DNA of 64,000 nt from Marinobacterium arenosum (GTDB taxonomy: Bacteria; Pseudomonadota; Gammaproteobacteria; Pseudomonadales; Balneatricaceae): assembly GCF_019795155.1 (NCBI RefSeq), contig NZ_JAILYN010000001.1:62001-126000 (forward strand), given 5' to 3'. Below the pieces are notes generated by a model. It ran no database searches. It was not told the origin of the DNA and worked only from the letters and a program-made list of their open reading frames with translations. Numbering within the stretch: the first letter of the stretch is position 1; every line of letters starts with the position of its first letter. This document shows positions 34,621-46,275 of the stretch, one piece after another. The translations under genes and the position numbers were made by a program.

Positions 34621-35331
34621 TCAAACCCCCAGGTAGGTGTTCAACATTTCGGATTTAGCTTCCAGCTCTTGAGCATGGACCTCTTCCACGATGTGGCCGT
34701 GCTCCATAACGTAATGGCGGTCGGCAATCGGTGCGGCGAAACGGAAATTCTGTTCCACCAGCAGGATCGTCAGACCTCGCTCCTTCAACCTCATCAGCAC
34801 CTCGCCCAGTTTCTTGACGATAACCGGAGCCAAGCCCTCTGTGATCTCATCCAGCAGCAGGATATTGGCGCCCGAACGCAGGATTCGCGCCAGTGCCAGC
34901 ATCTGCTGCTCACCGCCCGACAGCCGGGTGCCCTGGCTGGTGCGGCGCTCGTAGAGGTTGGGGAACATCTCGTAGATCTCCTCAACGCTCATGCCGTCGC
35001 TACGCACCGCCGGCGGCAGCATCAGATTTTCTTCGACGTTCAGGCTCGAGAAGATTGCCCGCTCCTCCGGACAGAACCCCACCCCCAGATGGGCGATCTT
35101 GTGGGCCGGCATGCCGATGGTTTCGCGGCCGTTGATGTTGATCTGTCCGGTACGGCGGCCAACCATATTCATGATCGAGCGCAACGTGGTGCTGCGACCG
35201 GCGCCGTTACGGCCCAACAGGGTGACCAATTCACCCTGGCTGACGTGCATATCGATGCCATGCAGGATGTGCGACTCGCCGTAGAAGGCGTGCAGGTCGC
35301 TGATACGGATCTTTTCGTCACCGGCACTCAT
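34621..35331 (-). CDS. livF: Branched-chain amino acid ABC transporter ATPase LivF (Walker A Lys replaced by Arg)
   Basis: The 236-residue ATPase has the ABC pattern: Walker A at 40-48, signature RLSGGEQQMLALARIL, Walker B ILLLDEITEGLAP and the switch His in LLVEQNFRFA. The Walker A motif reads GRNGAGRST: residue 46, normally the invariant phosphate-binding Lys, is Arg (codon CGC at 35194-35196). It is read from an uninterrupted frame. Some LivF-type proteins are known to me with Arg here, so this may be tolerated, with LivG (normal GPNGAGKTT) as partner. Start overlaps the livG stop (ATGA). Confidence 0.88.
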   Translation of the reverse strand: MSAGDEKIRISDLHAFYGESHILHGIDMHVSQGELVTLLGRNGAGRSTTLRSIMNMVGRRTGQININGRETIGMPAHKIAHLGVGFCPEERAIFSSLNVEENLMLPPAVRSDGMSVEEIYEMFPNLYERRTSQGTRLSGGEQQMLALARILRSGANILLLDEITEGLAPVIVKKLGEVLMRLKERGLTILLVEQNFRFAAPIADRHYVMEHGHIVEEVHAQELEAKSEMLNTYLGV

Positions 35332-36137
35332 GCGCTGACCTCCTCTGCTGATTTGGCACCGGTCGTCTGACCCGGCACCTCTTCATCCGCCTCGACGCCC
35401 ATATAGGCCTCGCGTACTCGCGGATCGGCGGACACGGTGTCGTAATCGCCTTCGGTCAGGATCGCGCCACGCTGCAGCACGGTGATCCGATCGGCCAGTT
35501 TGGACACCACGTGCAGGTTGTGCTCCACCATCAGGATGGTACGCCCGACGGAGACCTTCTTGATCAGGTCCGCCACCAGACCGACATCCTCGTGGCCCAT
35601 CCCTTGGGTCGGTTCGTCCAGCAGCATCAGTTCCGGCTCCAGCGCCAACGTAGTGGCGATCTCCAGCGCACGCTTGCGGCCGTAGGAGAGGTCGACGGTG
35701 GTGGCGTTGGCAAACTCCAGCAGGCCGACCGAATCGAGCAGTTCTTCGGCGCGGCTGTTCAGCTTGTTCAGCACCGATTGGCTTTTCCAGAAATGGAAGC
35801 TGTTACCTTCCTTGCGTTGCAGGGCGACCCGTACATTTTCCAGTACGGTCAGGTGGGGAAATACAGCGGATATCTGGAAGGAACGGATCACACCCATTCG
35901 GGCGATCGCCGCCGGCTTCATTCGCGTGATGTCGTTGCCGTTATAGAGAATCTGGCCGGTGGTCGGCGTCAGGAACTTGGTCAACAGGTTGAAAACGGTT
36001 GTCTTACCCGCACCATTGGGCCCGATCAAGGCGTGGATGGTGCCGCGCTCGACGTTCAGATTTACATCGTCTACAGCGGTAAAACCCTTGAACTCCTTAC
36101 GCAGGTCAAGAGTTTGCAGAACGTAGTCAGCATTCAT
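35328..36137 (-). CDS. livG: Branched-chain amino acid ABC transporter ATPase LivG
   Basis: The 269-residue ATPase has a complete Walker A (ALIGPNGAGKTTVFNLLT), signature region (DLSYGRKRALEIATTL, the LivG variant of LSGGQ), Walker B (LMLLDEPTQGMG) and 'TILMVEHNLHVV'. It powers import of leucine, isoleucine and valine together with LivF. ATG at 36137 is preferred since the protein then starts a few residues before the ABC domain; a frame up to 36215 is open but unlike the family. The ribosome site is distant (GAGAGG, 12 nt), so expression may be modest. It is the first gene of livGFKHM. Confidence 0.9.
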   Translation of the reverse strand: MNADYVLQTLDLRKEFKGFTAVDDVNLNVERGTIHALIGPNGAGKTTVFNLLTKFLTPTTGQILYNGNDITRMKPAAIARMGVIRSFQISAVFPHLTVLENVRVALQRKEGNSFHFWKSQSVLNKLNSRAEELLDSVGLLEFANATTVDLSYGRKRALEIATTLALEPELMLLDEPTQGMGHEDVGLVADLIKKVSVGRTILMVEHNLHVVSKLADRITVLQRGAILTEGDYDTVSADPRVREAYMGVEADEEVPGQTTGAKSAEEVSA

Positions 36138-36592
36138 GCTAAACCGAAGCCTCTCGTTCTTATTGTTATTTGTGGGCTGTATTGCCCTGGCCTGGGAGTC
36201 TTTCGGACCTAACACTGATCGACTGCGTGGAAACGAGCTTGGTCAGATTTCACGTTCTTTATCGGTAAATGGCGAGCTATTCGCCTCAAAAGACCGACAA
36301 ATCTGCCTCAAATCGGTTTCCCCTCGCTACGATCGGTCAACTCCGACAGACTCCGGGAACGCTGACCTCAACGTCAGCGACGAATCGAAATTAGCAATTT
36401 CCCTTACAGGAAGCCAAGTACAACTTTAGTCGTAGGGGCCCGTTCGACAATCGGTAAATACCCGAATATCTCTGCGAATTCAGCCACTTATACTAAGCAG
36501 TAAGCCGAATATTCGACCTTGGTCCCAGCCGAAGCCAGCTTTACGTTTACGTAAACTTTAACTAGACTCGAATCAAACAGTAGAAGGACACC
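36138..36592. promoter_or_regulatory. Divergent liv/liuR regulatory region with a LiuR-type operator
   Basis: No gene is seen in these 455 bp between divergent livG and liuR. The perfect palindrome GTTTACGTAAAC lies at 36545-36556, within an extended TTTACG-TTTACGTAAAC block, about 36 bp before the liuR ATG. A possible promoter is TTTACG (36540-36545) and TAGACT (36563-36568), 17 bp apart, with the palindrome in its spacer as for MerR regulators. Other symmetric items are a 7-bp hairpin at 36360-36379 (CGCTGAC/GTCAGCG) and the 10-mer ATCGGTAAAT repeated at 36261 and 36450. The livG promoter was not pinned down. Confidence 0.6.
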
Positions 36593-37009
36593 ATGAATAA
36601 TCAAACGACCTACTCCATCAGCGAACTCGCCACAGAGTTCGACCTGACCACCCGTAGCATCCGTTTCTATGAGGATCAGGGTCTGCTGTCGCCGCAGCGC
36701 CGGGGCCAAACCCGGATCTACAGCCGGCAGGACCGGGTTCGCCTGAAACTGATCATGCGGGGTAAACGACTCGGCTTCTCACTGGCGGAGATCCGTGAGC
36801 TGTTCTCGCTGTGGGACGAAACCGCCAGCGGCAGTGAAAAGCAGCTACGACTGCTGCTGGACAAGATCGCCGAAAAGCGGGCCGAGCTGGATCAGCAGCT
36901 GAAGGATATCGCCATGGTGCAGCTGGAACTGGATAGTGCCGAAGCGCGTTGTCGCGAGGCGTTGAACGATTTGACTGGACAAAAACAACAAATCAGCGCC
37001 GATTCCTGA
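36593..37009 (+). CDS. liuR: MerR-family regulator LiuR
   Basis: The 138-residue protein has the N-terminal MerR winged helix-turn-helix (about 7-75; '[38 protein letters not shown]') and a coiled-coil dimerisation helix (about 80-120), with no metal-binding Cys cluster. LiuR proteins of this length control leucine/isoleucine degradation genes in many gammaproteobacteria and are usually encoded just upstream of liuA, as here. Its operator probably is the palindrome 36 bp upstream, also found before the thiolase gene and, more loosely, the SDR gene. ATG follows 'agaagga'. Confidence 0.9.
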   Translation: MNNQTTYSISELATEFDLTTRSIRFYEDQGLLSPQRRGQTRIYSRQDRVRLKLIMRGKRLGFSLAEIRELFSLWDETASGSEKQLRLLLDKIAEKRAELDQQLKDIAMVQLELDSAEARCREALNDLTGQKQQISADS

Positions 37010-37068
37010 GTACTCGCCGCGCGTCGCGACGGATACCCGGCAAAGGCCTGAGAGCTATGGGTGGATAT

Positions 37069-38235
37069 ATGATTGCACAATACTCCGAACTGAACTTTGG
37101 TCTGGGCGAAACCCTGGACATGCTGCGCGAACAGGTCAATGCCTTTGCTGCGCAGGAGATCGCCCCGCGCGCTGAAGAGATCGACCGCGAGAACGCCTTC
37201 CCGAACGATCTGTGGCGCAAGTTCGGCGACATGGGGCTGCTGGGGATCACCGTCAAGGAAGAGTACGGCGGTGTCGATATGGGCTACCTGGCCCATGTGG
37301 TCGCGATGGAAGAGATCAGCCGCGCGTCCGCGTCTGTCGGCCTCTCCTACGGCGCCCACTCCAACCTCTGTGTCAACCAGATCCACCGCAACGGTAACGA
37401 AGAGCAGAAGCAGAAGTACCTGCCGAAGCTGATCAGCGGCGAGCACATCGGCGCGCTGGCGATGTCCGAGCCGAATGCCGGCTCCGATGTCGTATCGATG
37501 AAATTGACCGCCCGCGACAACGGCGACCACTTCCTGCTGAACGGCAACAAGATGTGGATCACCAACGGTCCGGACGCCCACACCTACGTGATCTACGCCA
37601 AGACCGACACCAGCGCCGGCCCGCGCGGTATCACCGCGTTCATCGTCGAGCGCGACTACCCGGGCTTCTCCCGCCACCAGAAACTGGACAAGCTGGGGAT
37701 GCGCGGCTCCAACACCTGCGAGCTGGTATTCGAGGACTGCCCGGTACCGAAGGAGAACATCCTCGGCGAACTGCACGGTGGCGTCAAAGTCCTGATGAGC
37801 GGCCTGGATTACGAGCGTCTGGTACTGTCCGGCGGCCCGCTGGGCATCATGCAGGCAGCGATGGATATCGCCGTGCCGTATATCCGCGACCGTCAGCAGT
37901 TTGGCCAGGCGATCGGCGAGTTCGAACTGGTACAGGGCAAGATCGCCGACATGTACACTCAGATGAACGCCGCCAAGTCCTATGTCTACATGGTCGCCCA
38001 GGCGGCGATGCGTGGCGAGACCAGCCGCAAGGACTGCGCCGGCGCCATCCTCTACTCCGCCGAGATGGCCACCAAGGTCGCGCTGGATGCGATCCAGCTG
38101 CTGGGCGGTAACGGCTACATCAACGAATTCCCGACCGGCCGTCTGCTGCGCGACGCCAAGCTGTACGAGATCGGCGCCGGCACCTCCGAGATCCGCCGCA
38201 TGCTGATCGGCCGAGAGCTGTTCCTGAACAAGTAA
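37069..38235 (+). CDS. liuA: Isovaleryl-CoA dehydrogenase
   Basis: This 388-residue FAD acyl-CoA dehydrogenase has the isovaleryl-CoA type catalytic Glu, E249 in [13 protein letters not shown], instead of the SCAD-type C-terminal Glu; the later segment reads [10 protein letters not shown]. Other signatures are '[15 protein letters not shown]' and '[19 protein letters not shown]'. It oxidises isovaleryl-CoA to 3-methylcrotonyl-CoA in leucine breakdown. ATG at 37069 gives the family's N-terminus ([16 protein letters not shown]); ATG at 37057 in the same frame is an alternative. The gene is 60 bp after liuR and leads liuABCDE. Confidence 0.93.
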   Translation: MIAQYSELNFGLGETLDMLREQVNAFAAQEIAPRAEEIDRENAFPNDLWRKFGDMGLLGITVKEEYGGVDMGYLAHVVAMEEISRASASVGLSYGAHSNLCVNQIHRNGNEEQKQKYLPKLISGEHIGALAMSEPNAGSDVVSMKLTARDNGDHFLLNGNKMWITNGPDAHTYVIYAKTDTSAGPRGITAFIVERDYPGFSRHQKLDKLGMRGSNTCELVFEDCPVPKENILGELHGGVKVLMSGLDYERLVLSGGPLGIMQAAMDIAVPYIRDRQQFGQAIGEFELVQGKIADMYTQMNAAKSYVYMVAQAAMRGETSRKDCAGAILYSAEMATKVALDAIQLLGGNGYINEFPTGRLLRDAKLYEIGAGTSEIRRMLIGRELFLNK

Positions 38236-38386
38236 GCGGGGCCGGCGGGGATGACTCCGCCGTCAGCCCGGATCAGGCGCCATCCGTCTAAATTCATTCG
38301 GGGATGGCGCCCTCTATATAAAAGGAACCAATAGCGGGGCGGAATCGCAGCCACAGCCGAGTTGCGCCCTGATGCAGGAGTTCGGT

Positions 38387-39994
<1,608 letters not shown>

Positions 39995-40006
39995 GGAGCT
40001 GTAAAG

Positions 40007-40801
40007 ATGAGCAACAACTTCGTACTGCTGGAAAAACGCAGCGATGGCGTCGCCGAGCTGATCATCAACCGGCCGGAGGTGCACAACGCCTTCGACGATG
40101 ACGTGATCAACCAGCTGATCGAGCAGCTGGAAGCGACCAACCGCGATCCCGAGGTGCGGGTACTGGTACTGCGCTCCAACGGCAAGAGCTTCTCCGCCGG
40201 TGCCGACCTGGCCTGGATGAAACGGATGGCCCAGAACAGCCACCAGGAGAACATCGAGGACGCCGGTCGGCTGGCACGGCTGATGGAAACATTGAACAAC
40301 CACGCCAAGCCGACCATCGGCCTGGTGCAGGGCGCCGCTTACGGTGGCGCGGTCGGCCTGGCCGCCTGCTGCGATATCGTCATCGCCGCCGAAACCAGCC
40401 AGTTCTGCCTGTCCGAGGTAAAAATCGGCTTGATTCCGGCGGTGATCAGCCCCTACGTGGTGCGGGCGATCGGCGAGCGCCAGGCGCGCCGCTATTTCGT
40501 TACCGCCGAACCGTTCAGCGCCCGTCAGGCGCAGCAATACGGTCTGGTGCATGAGGTGGTCGCCACGCCGGAGCTGCTGGACGACGCCTGCCAGCGCTTC
40601 GTCAGCCAGCTGCGCCGTAACAGCCCGCAGGCGATGCATGCCGCCAAGGAGCTGGTGTTCGCCGTCAGTGGCAAACCGATCGAGCAAACGGTGATCGACG
40701 ACACCGCCCGCCGTATCGCCGACATCCGGGTCAGCGACGAGGGCCAGGAGGGGCTGGGTTCCTTCCTCGAAAAACGCAAACCCAACTGGATTCAGGAGTG
40801 A
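40007..40801 (+). CDS. liuC: Methylglutaconyl-CoA hydratase
   Basis: The 264-residue crotonase-family protein has 'FSAGADLAWMKRM' (about 62-74) and 'GLVQGAAYGGAVGLAACCDIVIA' forming the oxyanion hole, with 'LSEVKIGLIPAVISPYVVRAIG' of the LiuC/AUH type. It hydrates 3-methylglutaconyl-CoA to HMG-CoA. Its place between the two carboxylase subunit genes is the usual liu order. TAAGGAG precedes the start, 12 bp after liuB. Confidence 0.93.
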   Translation: MSNNFVLLEKRSDGVAELIINRPEVHNAFDDDVINQLIEQLEATNRDPEVRVLVLRSNGKSFSAGADLAWMKRMAQNSHQENIEDAGRLARLMETLNNHAKPTIGLVQGAAYGGAVGLAACCDIVIAAETSQFCLSEVKIGLIPAVISPYVVRAIGERQARRYFVTAEPFSARQAQQYGLVHEVVATPELLDDACQRFVSQLRRNSPQAMHAAKELVFAVSGKPIEQTVIDDTARRIADIRVSDEGQEGLGSFLEKRKPNWIQE

Positions 40802-40807
40802 GCCGCG

Positions 40808-42802
40808 ATGTTTAACAAGATTCTGATCGCCAACCGTGGCGAGATTGCCTGCCGCGTTATCCAGACGGCCCACCGTCTGGGCATCAAGTGCGTCGCGGTC
40901 TACTCCGAGGCCGACCGCAATGCCCGCCATGTGGCGATGGCCGACGAAGCCTTCCTGCTGGGCCCGGCGCCGAGCAGCGAGAGCTACCTGCGCGCCGACA
41001 AGATCATCGAGATCTGTAAGCAGTCCGGCGCCCAGGCGGTGCACCCAGGCTACGGTTTCCTGTCCGAGAACACCGGCTTCGCCAAGGCCTGTGAGGACAA
41101 CGGCATTGTGTTTATCGGCCCGCCGGCCTCCGCCATTGCGGCGATGGGCTCCAAATCCGCCGCTAAAGAGATTATGTCGCACGCCAACGTACCGCTGGTA
41201 CCGGGCTATCACGGCGAAGACCAGACCCCCGCCCTGCTGAAGCAGGAAGCGGAAAAATGCGGCTTCCCGCTGCTGCTGAAAGCCGTCGCCGGCGGCGGCG
41301 GCAAGGGGATGCGGGTGGTCGAGTCGCTGAAAGAGTTCGACGAAGCACTGGTATCCGCCTGCCGCGAAGCCAAGAACGCCTTTGGCAACCCGGACATGCT
41401 GATCGAGAAGTACCTGACCCAGCCACGTCACGTGGAGATCCAGGTGTTCTGCGACCAGCAGGGCAATGGCGTCTACCTGGCCGAGCGCGACTGCTCGGTT
41501 CAGCGCCGCCACCAGAAGGTGATCGAAGAGGCGCCGGCGCCGGGCCTGTCGGACGCGACCCGCAAGGCGATGGGGGATGCGGCGGTGCGTGCCGCCCAGG
41601 CGATCGATTACGTCGGTGCCGGCACCGTCGAGTTCCTCTACGACGTCGATGGCTCGTTCTATTTCATGGAGATGAACACCCGCCTGCAGGTGGAGCACCC
41701 GGTCACCGAGATGATCACCGGCCAGGACCTGGTCGAGTGGCAGCTGCGCATCGCCGACGGCGAACCGCTGCCGCTGCAGCAGGATCAGATCCGGATCAGC
41801 GGCCACGCGCTGGAAGCCCGTATCTACGCCGAAGACCCGGACAACGACTTCCTGCCGGCCACCGGCACCCTGCGCTACCTGCGCACGCCGCAGGAGAACG
41901 CCCATGTGCGGGTCGACACCGGGGTGATCGAGGGCGACGAGGTCAGCGTCTACTACGACCCGATGATCGCCAAATTGATCGTCTGGGACGACAGCCGCGA
42001 CCGTGCCATCGCCCGCATGGAGCAGGCACTGGAGGAGTACCGCATTGCCGGCCTGAAGACCAATACCCGCTTCCTGCGTAACCTGGCCGGAGCCCAGCCG
42101 TTCAAGAACCTGCAGCTGGACACCGGCTTTATCGACAAGCACCAGGCGCTGCTGTTCCCGCCATCGACGCTGGACCCGCTACAGTGCCTGGCGATGGCCG
42201 CCTGCTTCCTGCTGGAAAAACAGAAAGCGGTCCGCACCAGCAGCGGCGACCCCTACTCGCCGTTTGCCCGTGAGAACAGCTGGCGGCTGAATTCCAGCTA
42301 CGCCCGGCCAATGAAACTGGCCGTGGGCGATCAGGTTCATGAGCTGCGCATCCTGGAACAGCAGGGCTGCTACCAGATCAGCATCGACGACGCCAGTTAC
42401 CAGGTCAGCGGCCAGCTCAACGACGACGCCCTGCAACTGGTGATCAACGGCCACCGGTTGACCGTGCATGGTTTCCAGGACGGTGACGACCTGACCCTGT
42501 TCCACAACGGCGAGCAGTTCAGCTGCCGCCAGTACCGCGAGACTTTCGGCGAGCACGAGGATGCCGGCAAGGGTTCGCTGTCGGCACCGATGAACGGTGC
42601 CGTGGTGGCGGTCCTGGTTGAGGTCGGCCAGACTGTCAGCGAAGGGCAAACCCTGGTGGTGATGGAAGCGATGAAGATGGAGCACAGCATCCAGGCGCCG
42701 CATGACGGTGTGGTCGGCGAAATCTACTTCGCTGAGGGTGACCTGGTCGATGAAGGTGCCGAGCTGATCGCCGTGACCGCCAACGACGAGGAGGCTGCGT
42801 GA
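40808..42802 (+). CDS. liuD: Methylcrotonyl-CoA carboxylase biotin-containing (alpha) subunit
   Basis: The 664-residue protein has biotin carboxylase domains (N-terminal '[35 protein letters not shown]'; ATP-binding '[14 protein letters not shown]'; '[22 protein letters not shown]'), a linker domain, and a C-terminal biotinyl domain whose modified Lys is K623 in [10 protein letters not shown]. It carboxylates biotin with ATP and bicarbonate; LiuB then acts on 3-methylcrotonyl-CoA. A biotin protein ligase gene is not in the window. The ribosome site is CAGGAG, and the stop overlaps the liuE start. Confidence 0.94.
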   Translation: MFNKILIANRGEIACRVIQTAHRLGIKCVAVYSEADRNARHVAMADEAFLLGPAPSSESYLRADKIIEICKQSGAQAVHPGYGFLSENTGFAKACEDNGIVFIGPPASAIAAMGSKSAAKEIMSHANVPLVPGYHGEDQTPALLKQEAEKCGFPLLLKAVAGGGGKGMRVVESLKEFDEALVSACREAKNAFGNPDMLIEKYLTQPRHVEIQVFCDQQGNGVYLAERDCSVQRRHQKVIEEAPAPGLSDATRKAMGDAAVRAAQAIDYVGAGTVEFLYDVDGSFYFMEMNTRLQVEHPVTEMITGQDLVEWQLRIADGEPLPLQQDQIRISGHALEARIYAEDPDNDFLPATGTLRYLRTPQENAHVRVDTGVIEGDEVSVYYDPMIAKLIVWDDSRDRAIARMEQALEEYRIAGLKTNTRFLRNLAGAQPFKNLQLDTGFIDKHQALLFPPSTLDPLQCLAMAACFLLEKQKAVRTSSGDPYSPFARENSWRLNSSYARPMKLAVGDQVHELRILEQQGCYQISIDDASYQVSGQLNDDALQLVINGHRLTVHGFQDGDDLTLFHNGEQFSCRQYRETFGEHEDAGKGSLSAPMNGAVVAVLVEVGQTVSEGQTLVVMEAMKMEHSIQAPHDGVVGEIYFAEGDLVDEGAELIAVTANDEEAA

Positions 42803-43725
42803 TGATTACTCATCCGCACAGATTGCCGGAACGGGTTCGCATCGTCGAGGTGGGACCCCGTGACGGCCTGCAGAACGAGCCGGGGCCGATCATCCCGACC
42901 GAGACCAAGGTCGAGCTGATCAACCGGCTGGCCGACGCCGGCCTGAGCCATATCGAAGCGGCCAGCTTCGTATCGCCCAAGTGGGTGCCGCAGATGGGCG
43001 ATGCCGCCGAGGTGATGGCGGCTATCCAACGCGTGCCGGGGGTAGCCTACGCCGCCCTGGCTCCCAACCTGAAAGGTTGCGAAGGCGCGGTGGCGGCCAA
43101 GGTCGACGAGGTGGCGGTGTTCAGTGCCGCCTCCGAGGCGTTCACCCGCAAGAACATCAACTGCTCGATTCGTGAAAGCCTGGAGCGGTTCGAACCGGTG
43201 ATCCAACTGGCCCGCGAAAACGGCATCCGGGTGCGTGGCTACGTCTCCACGGTGATCGGCTGCCCCTATGCCGGCGATATCAACCCGGCCCAGGTGGCAG
43301 CAGTGGCCCGCGACCTGGTGCATATGGGCTGCTACGAGATCTCGCTGGGCGACACCATCGGCGTCGGCACGCCGCTGCGGGTCAAGAAGATGCTGGAAGC
43401 GGTTGAGCGCGAGGTGTCGATCGACAAACTGGCTGCTCACTTCCACGACACCTACGGCCAGGCGCTGGCCAACCTCTACGCGGTGATGGAGGAAGGACTG
43501 CACGTGATCGATAGCTCCACCGCCGGCCTGGGCGGCTGCCCCTATGCCAAGGGCGCATCCGGCAATGTCGCCACCGAGGACGTGGTCTACATGTTGAACG
43601 GCCTGGGCATCGAAAGCGGTGTCGACCTTAACAAGCTGGTGGCCACCGGCCACTGGATAACCGGCCAGCTCGGCCGTGGCAATGGATCGAAGGTCGCATT
43701 GGCAATGGGCTGCGCAGAAAGTTGA
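42802..43725 (+). CDS. liuE: Hydroxymethylglutaryl-CoA lyase
   Basis: The 307-residue protein has the HMGL-like TIM barrel: '[14 protein letters not shown]' at the N-terminus (catalytic Arg and metal-binding Asp) and '[28 protein letters not shown]' near the end with the active-site Cys. It splits HMG-CoA into acetoacetate and acetyl-CoA, the end of leucine breakdown. GAGGAGG precedes ATG 42802, which overlaps the liuD stop; GTG at 42799 is an alternative. It completes liuABCDE. Confidence 0.94.
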   Translation: MITHPHRLPERVRIVEVGPRDGLQNEPGPIIPTETKVELINRLADAGLSHIEAASFVSPKWVPQMGDAAEVMAAIQRVPGVAYAALAPNLKGCEGAVAAKVDEVAVFSAASEAFTRKNINCSIRESLERFEPVIQLARENGIRVRGYVSTVIGCPYAGDINPAQVAAVARDLVHMGCYEISLGDTIGVGTPLRVKKMLEAVEREVSIDKLAAHFHDTYGQALANLYAVMEEGLHVIDSSTAGLGGCPYAKGASGNVATEDVVYMLNGLGIESGVDLNKLVATGHWITGQLGRGNGSKVALAMGCAES

Positions 43726-43827
43726 AATAGCTTATAAGTAATATCCCTAACACGGACGCAGCAGGTGCGCACCGGCGCCCTGCTCTGCCCCTCGACGATA
43801 AGAATAAGCAACACGAGGTAGTACAGG

Positions 43828-44409
43828 ATGAAATCACAGCCGGAATATATCACCGCGCTGGACCTGCCGGTCCCGACGCGGGATCAGCTGCCGGAACAAT
43901 TCCAGAAATACTTTGCCATCTGCGAAGAAAAGCTGGGCATGGTGCCCAACGTGCTGCGGGCCTATAGCCAGAACAGCGCCCAGCTTGACGTCTTTTCCCG
44001 CTTCTACAATGAACTGATGTTTGGCGACAGCGATCTCTCCGACCTTGAGAAAGAGATGATCGCGGTGGCGGTTTCCTCCAGCAACCGCTGCTATTACTGC
44101 CAGGTCGCCCACGGCGCCGCGGTACGCGAGTACTCCGGCGATCCGCAGCTGGGCGAGCTGATGGTGATGAACTACCGCGTCGCCGACCTCCCCGCGCGCC
44201 AGCGGGCGATGCTCGACTTCGCCGTCAAACTGACCGAAACCCCGGACCGAATCGAAGAAACCGACCGTCAGGCGCTGCGCGACGCCGGCTTCTCGGACCG
44301 GGATATCTGGGATATCGCCAATATCGCCGGCTTCTACAACATGACCAACCGGGTCGCCAGTGCGGTCGATATGCAACCGAATCCGGAATACCACAGCCAC
44401 AGTCGCTGA
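43828..44409 (+). CDS. AhpD-like/carboxymuconolactone decarboxylase-family protein (peroxidase-related type)
   Basis: The 193-residue all-helical protein belongs to the uncharacterised peroxidase-related branch of the AhpD/CMD family: 'MVPNVLRAYSQNS', then the redox motif C88-YY-C91 followed by H95 (NRCYYCQVAHG). AhpD-like proteins use this pair for thiol-dependent reduction. It sits in the liu operon, 102 bp after liuE and before the acyl-CoA ligase gene, a place I cannot explain from known leucine chemistry. The sequence 'RVASAVDMQPNPEYH' is characteristic of this branch. Function unknown beyond the family. Confidence 0.82.
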   Translation: MKSQPEYITALDLPVPTRDQLPEQFQKYFAICEEKLGMVPNVLRAYSQNSAQLDVFSRFYNELMFGDSDLSDLEKEMIAVAVSSSNRCYYCQVAHGAAVREYSGDPQLGELMVMNYRVADLPARQRAMLDFAVKLTETPDRIEETDRQALRDAGFSDRDIWDIANIAGFYNMTNRVASAVDMQPNPEYHSHSR

Positions 44410-44463
44410 GCATTCGTCAACGATTTACATAATAACGATGAGAGAACATGGGGCTATACAACG

Positions 44464-46155
44464 ATGAGCAATCAACTTCCGAGCTATACCAGCGGCATCA
44501 GTGAAAAGCCGTTGATCGGCATGACCATCGGCGACAAGTTCGATGAGATCGCCAACCGTTACCCGGACAACGACGCGCTGGTGGTACGTCACCAGGGGAT
44601 CCGCTGGAGCTACCGCGAACTGCAGCAGAAGGTCGACGAGGCGGCCCGCGCCTTCCTGGCGATCGGTGTCGAGCGCGGCGACCGGGTCGGCATCTGGGCA
44701 CCGAACTGCGCCCAGTGGACCGTCACCCAGTTCGCCACCGCCAAGATCGGCGCGATTCTGGTCAATATCAACCCGGCCTACCGGTTGCATGAGCTGGAGT
44801 ACGCACTGAACCAGTCGGAAGCCCGCTTCATCGTCACCGCCGACAGCTTCAAGAGCTCTCAGTACACCGAGATGCTGTTCGAGCTGGCGCCTGAATTGAA
44901 AGCCAGCGCCGAGGGTCAGCTGAAGTCGATGAAACTGCCGCACCTCAACGGGGTGATCAACCTGGCCGACGAGAAACACGCCGGCATGTGGCGCTGGGCC
45001 GATTTCATCGCCCTGGCCGACCAGATCGGTGCCGACGAGCTGGCCGATCTGCAAGCCACCCTGCAGTTCGACGACCCGATCAATATCCAGTACACCTCCG
45101 GCACCACCGGCTTCCCGAAAGGCGCCACCCTGTCGCACCACAACATCCTGAACAACGGTTTCTTCGTCGCCGAAAGCATGAAGTTCACCGACCAGGACCG
45201 GCTGGTGATCCCGGTGCCGCTGTACCACTGCTTCGGCATGGTGATGGGCAACCTGGGCTGCGTCACCCACGGCGCCACCATGATCTACCCGGATGAGGGC
45301 TTCGAACCGAAATCGGTGCTGGATGCTGTCGCCGAGGAACGTGCCACCGCAGTTTACGGCGTACCGACCATGTTCATCGCCGAACTGGACCACCCGGACT
45401 TTGCCGGCTACGACCTGTCCAGCCTGCGCACCGGCATCATGGCCGGCTCCATCTGCCCGGCCGAGGTGATGAAGGCGGTCAACGGCAAGATGCATATGGA
45501 AGAGGTGCAGATCGCCTACGGCATGACCGAAACCAGCCCGGTTTCCACCCAGACCGCCGCCGACGATCCGTTCGACAAGCGGGTCTCCACCGTCGGCCGC
45601 ACCCAGCCGCACCTGGAAACCAAGATCGTCGACCCGGCCAACGGCCGGATCCTGCCGCGTGGCGAGATCGGCGAGCTGTGCACCCGTGGCTACAGCGTGA
45701 TGCTGAAGTACTGGAACAACGAACAGGCCACCCGCGAGGCGATCGACGCTGCCGGCTGGATGCACACCGGCGACCTGGCGACCATGGATGAGCAGGGTTA
45801 CATCCAGATCGTCGGCCGGATCAAGGATATGGTGATCCGCGGCGGCGAGAACGTCTATCCGAAGGAGATCGAAGAGTTCCTGTACAGCCACCCGTCGATC
45901 TCCGACGTGCAGGTGACCGGCGTACCGGACAAGAAGTACGGCGAGGAGTTGATCGCCTGGGTCAAGCTGGCGCCGGGCGCCGAAGCGGTCACCGATGACG
46001 ACCTGCGCGCGTTCTGCAAGGGCAAGATCACCCACTTCAAGATCCCGCGCTACTTCAAGTTCGTCGACGAGTTCCCGATGACCGTCACCGGCAAGATTCA
46101 GAAGTTCAAGATGCGCGAAATCTCCATCGAAGAACTCGGCCTGGACGACATCTGA
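44464..46155 (+). CDS. AMP-forming acyl-CoA synthetase (ACSF2-like)
   Basis: The 563-residue ligase has the ANL-family motifs: P-loop [11 protein letters not shown], core '[10 protein letters not shown]', '[41 protein letters not shown]', and the C-terminal Lys in [11 protein letters not shown]. Wording resembles the medium-chain ACSF2-type ligases often encoded at the end of liu clusters in gammaproteobacteria. It may activate branched or medium-chain acids or acetoacetate; the latter would make up for the missing CoA-transferase genes after LiuE, but that is speculation. A terminator follows 16 bp after the stop. Confidence 0.85.
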   Translation: MSNQLPSYTSGISEKPLIGMTIGDKFDEIANRYPDNDALVVRHQGIRWSYRELQQKVDEAARAFLAIGVERGDRVGIWAPNCAQWTVTQFATAKIGAILVNINPAYRLHELEYALNQSEARFIVTADSFKSSQYTEMLFELAPELKASAEGQLKSMKLPHLNGVINLADEKHAGMWRWADFIALADQIGADELADLQATLQFDDPINIQYTSGTTGFPKGATLSHHNILNNGFFVAESMKFTDQDRLVIPVPLYHCFGMVMGNLGCVTHGATMIYPDEGFEPKSVLDAVAEERATAVYGVPTMFIAELDHPDFAGYDLSSLRTGIMAGSICPAEVMKAVNGKMHMEEVQIAYGMTETSPVSTQTAADDPFDKRVSTVGRTQPHLETKIVDPANGRILPRGEIGELCTRGYSVMLKYWNNEQATREAIDAAGWMHTGDLATMDEQGYIQIVGRIKDMVIRGGENVYPKEIEEFLYSHPSISDVQVTGVPDKKYGEELIAWVKLAPGAEAVTDDDLRAFCKGKITHFKIPRYFKFVDEFPMTVTGKIQKFKMREISIEELGLDDI

Positions 46156-46170
46156 CCGGCGTTATACGCA

Positions 46171-46203
46171 GCCCCCGGAGGTTCGCACCGGGGGCACTTT
46201 CCA
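46171..46203 (+). terminator. Terminator of the liu operon
   Basis: GCCCCCGG (46171-46178) and CCGGGGGC (46188-46195) form a perfect 8-bp stem with a 9-nt loop, followed by ACTTTCC. The T run is short (three), so termination may be incomplete. Confidence 0.65.
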
Positions 46204-46275
46204 TTGGGCACGTCAGACTGTGGCAAGTAATGAAAGACACTCTCTTTGGCAGCAGGATAATATTACTAAACGAGT

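Noticed and set aside
36261-36459. 10-bp direct repeat ATCGGTAAAT as a regulatory pair
   Set aside because: Two copies 189 bp apart without symmetry or promoter context are too weak to call a site.
44425-46035. A 536-codon open frame on the minus strand opposite the acyl-CoA ligase
   Set aside because: Composition is that of an antisense shadow and the plus strand carries complete ligase motifs.
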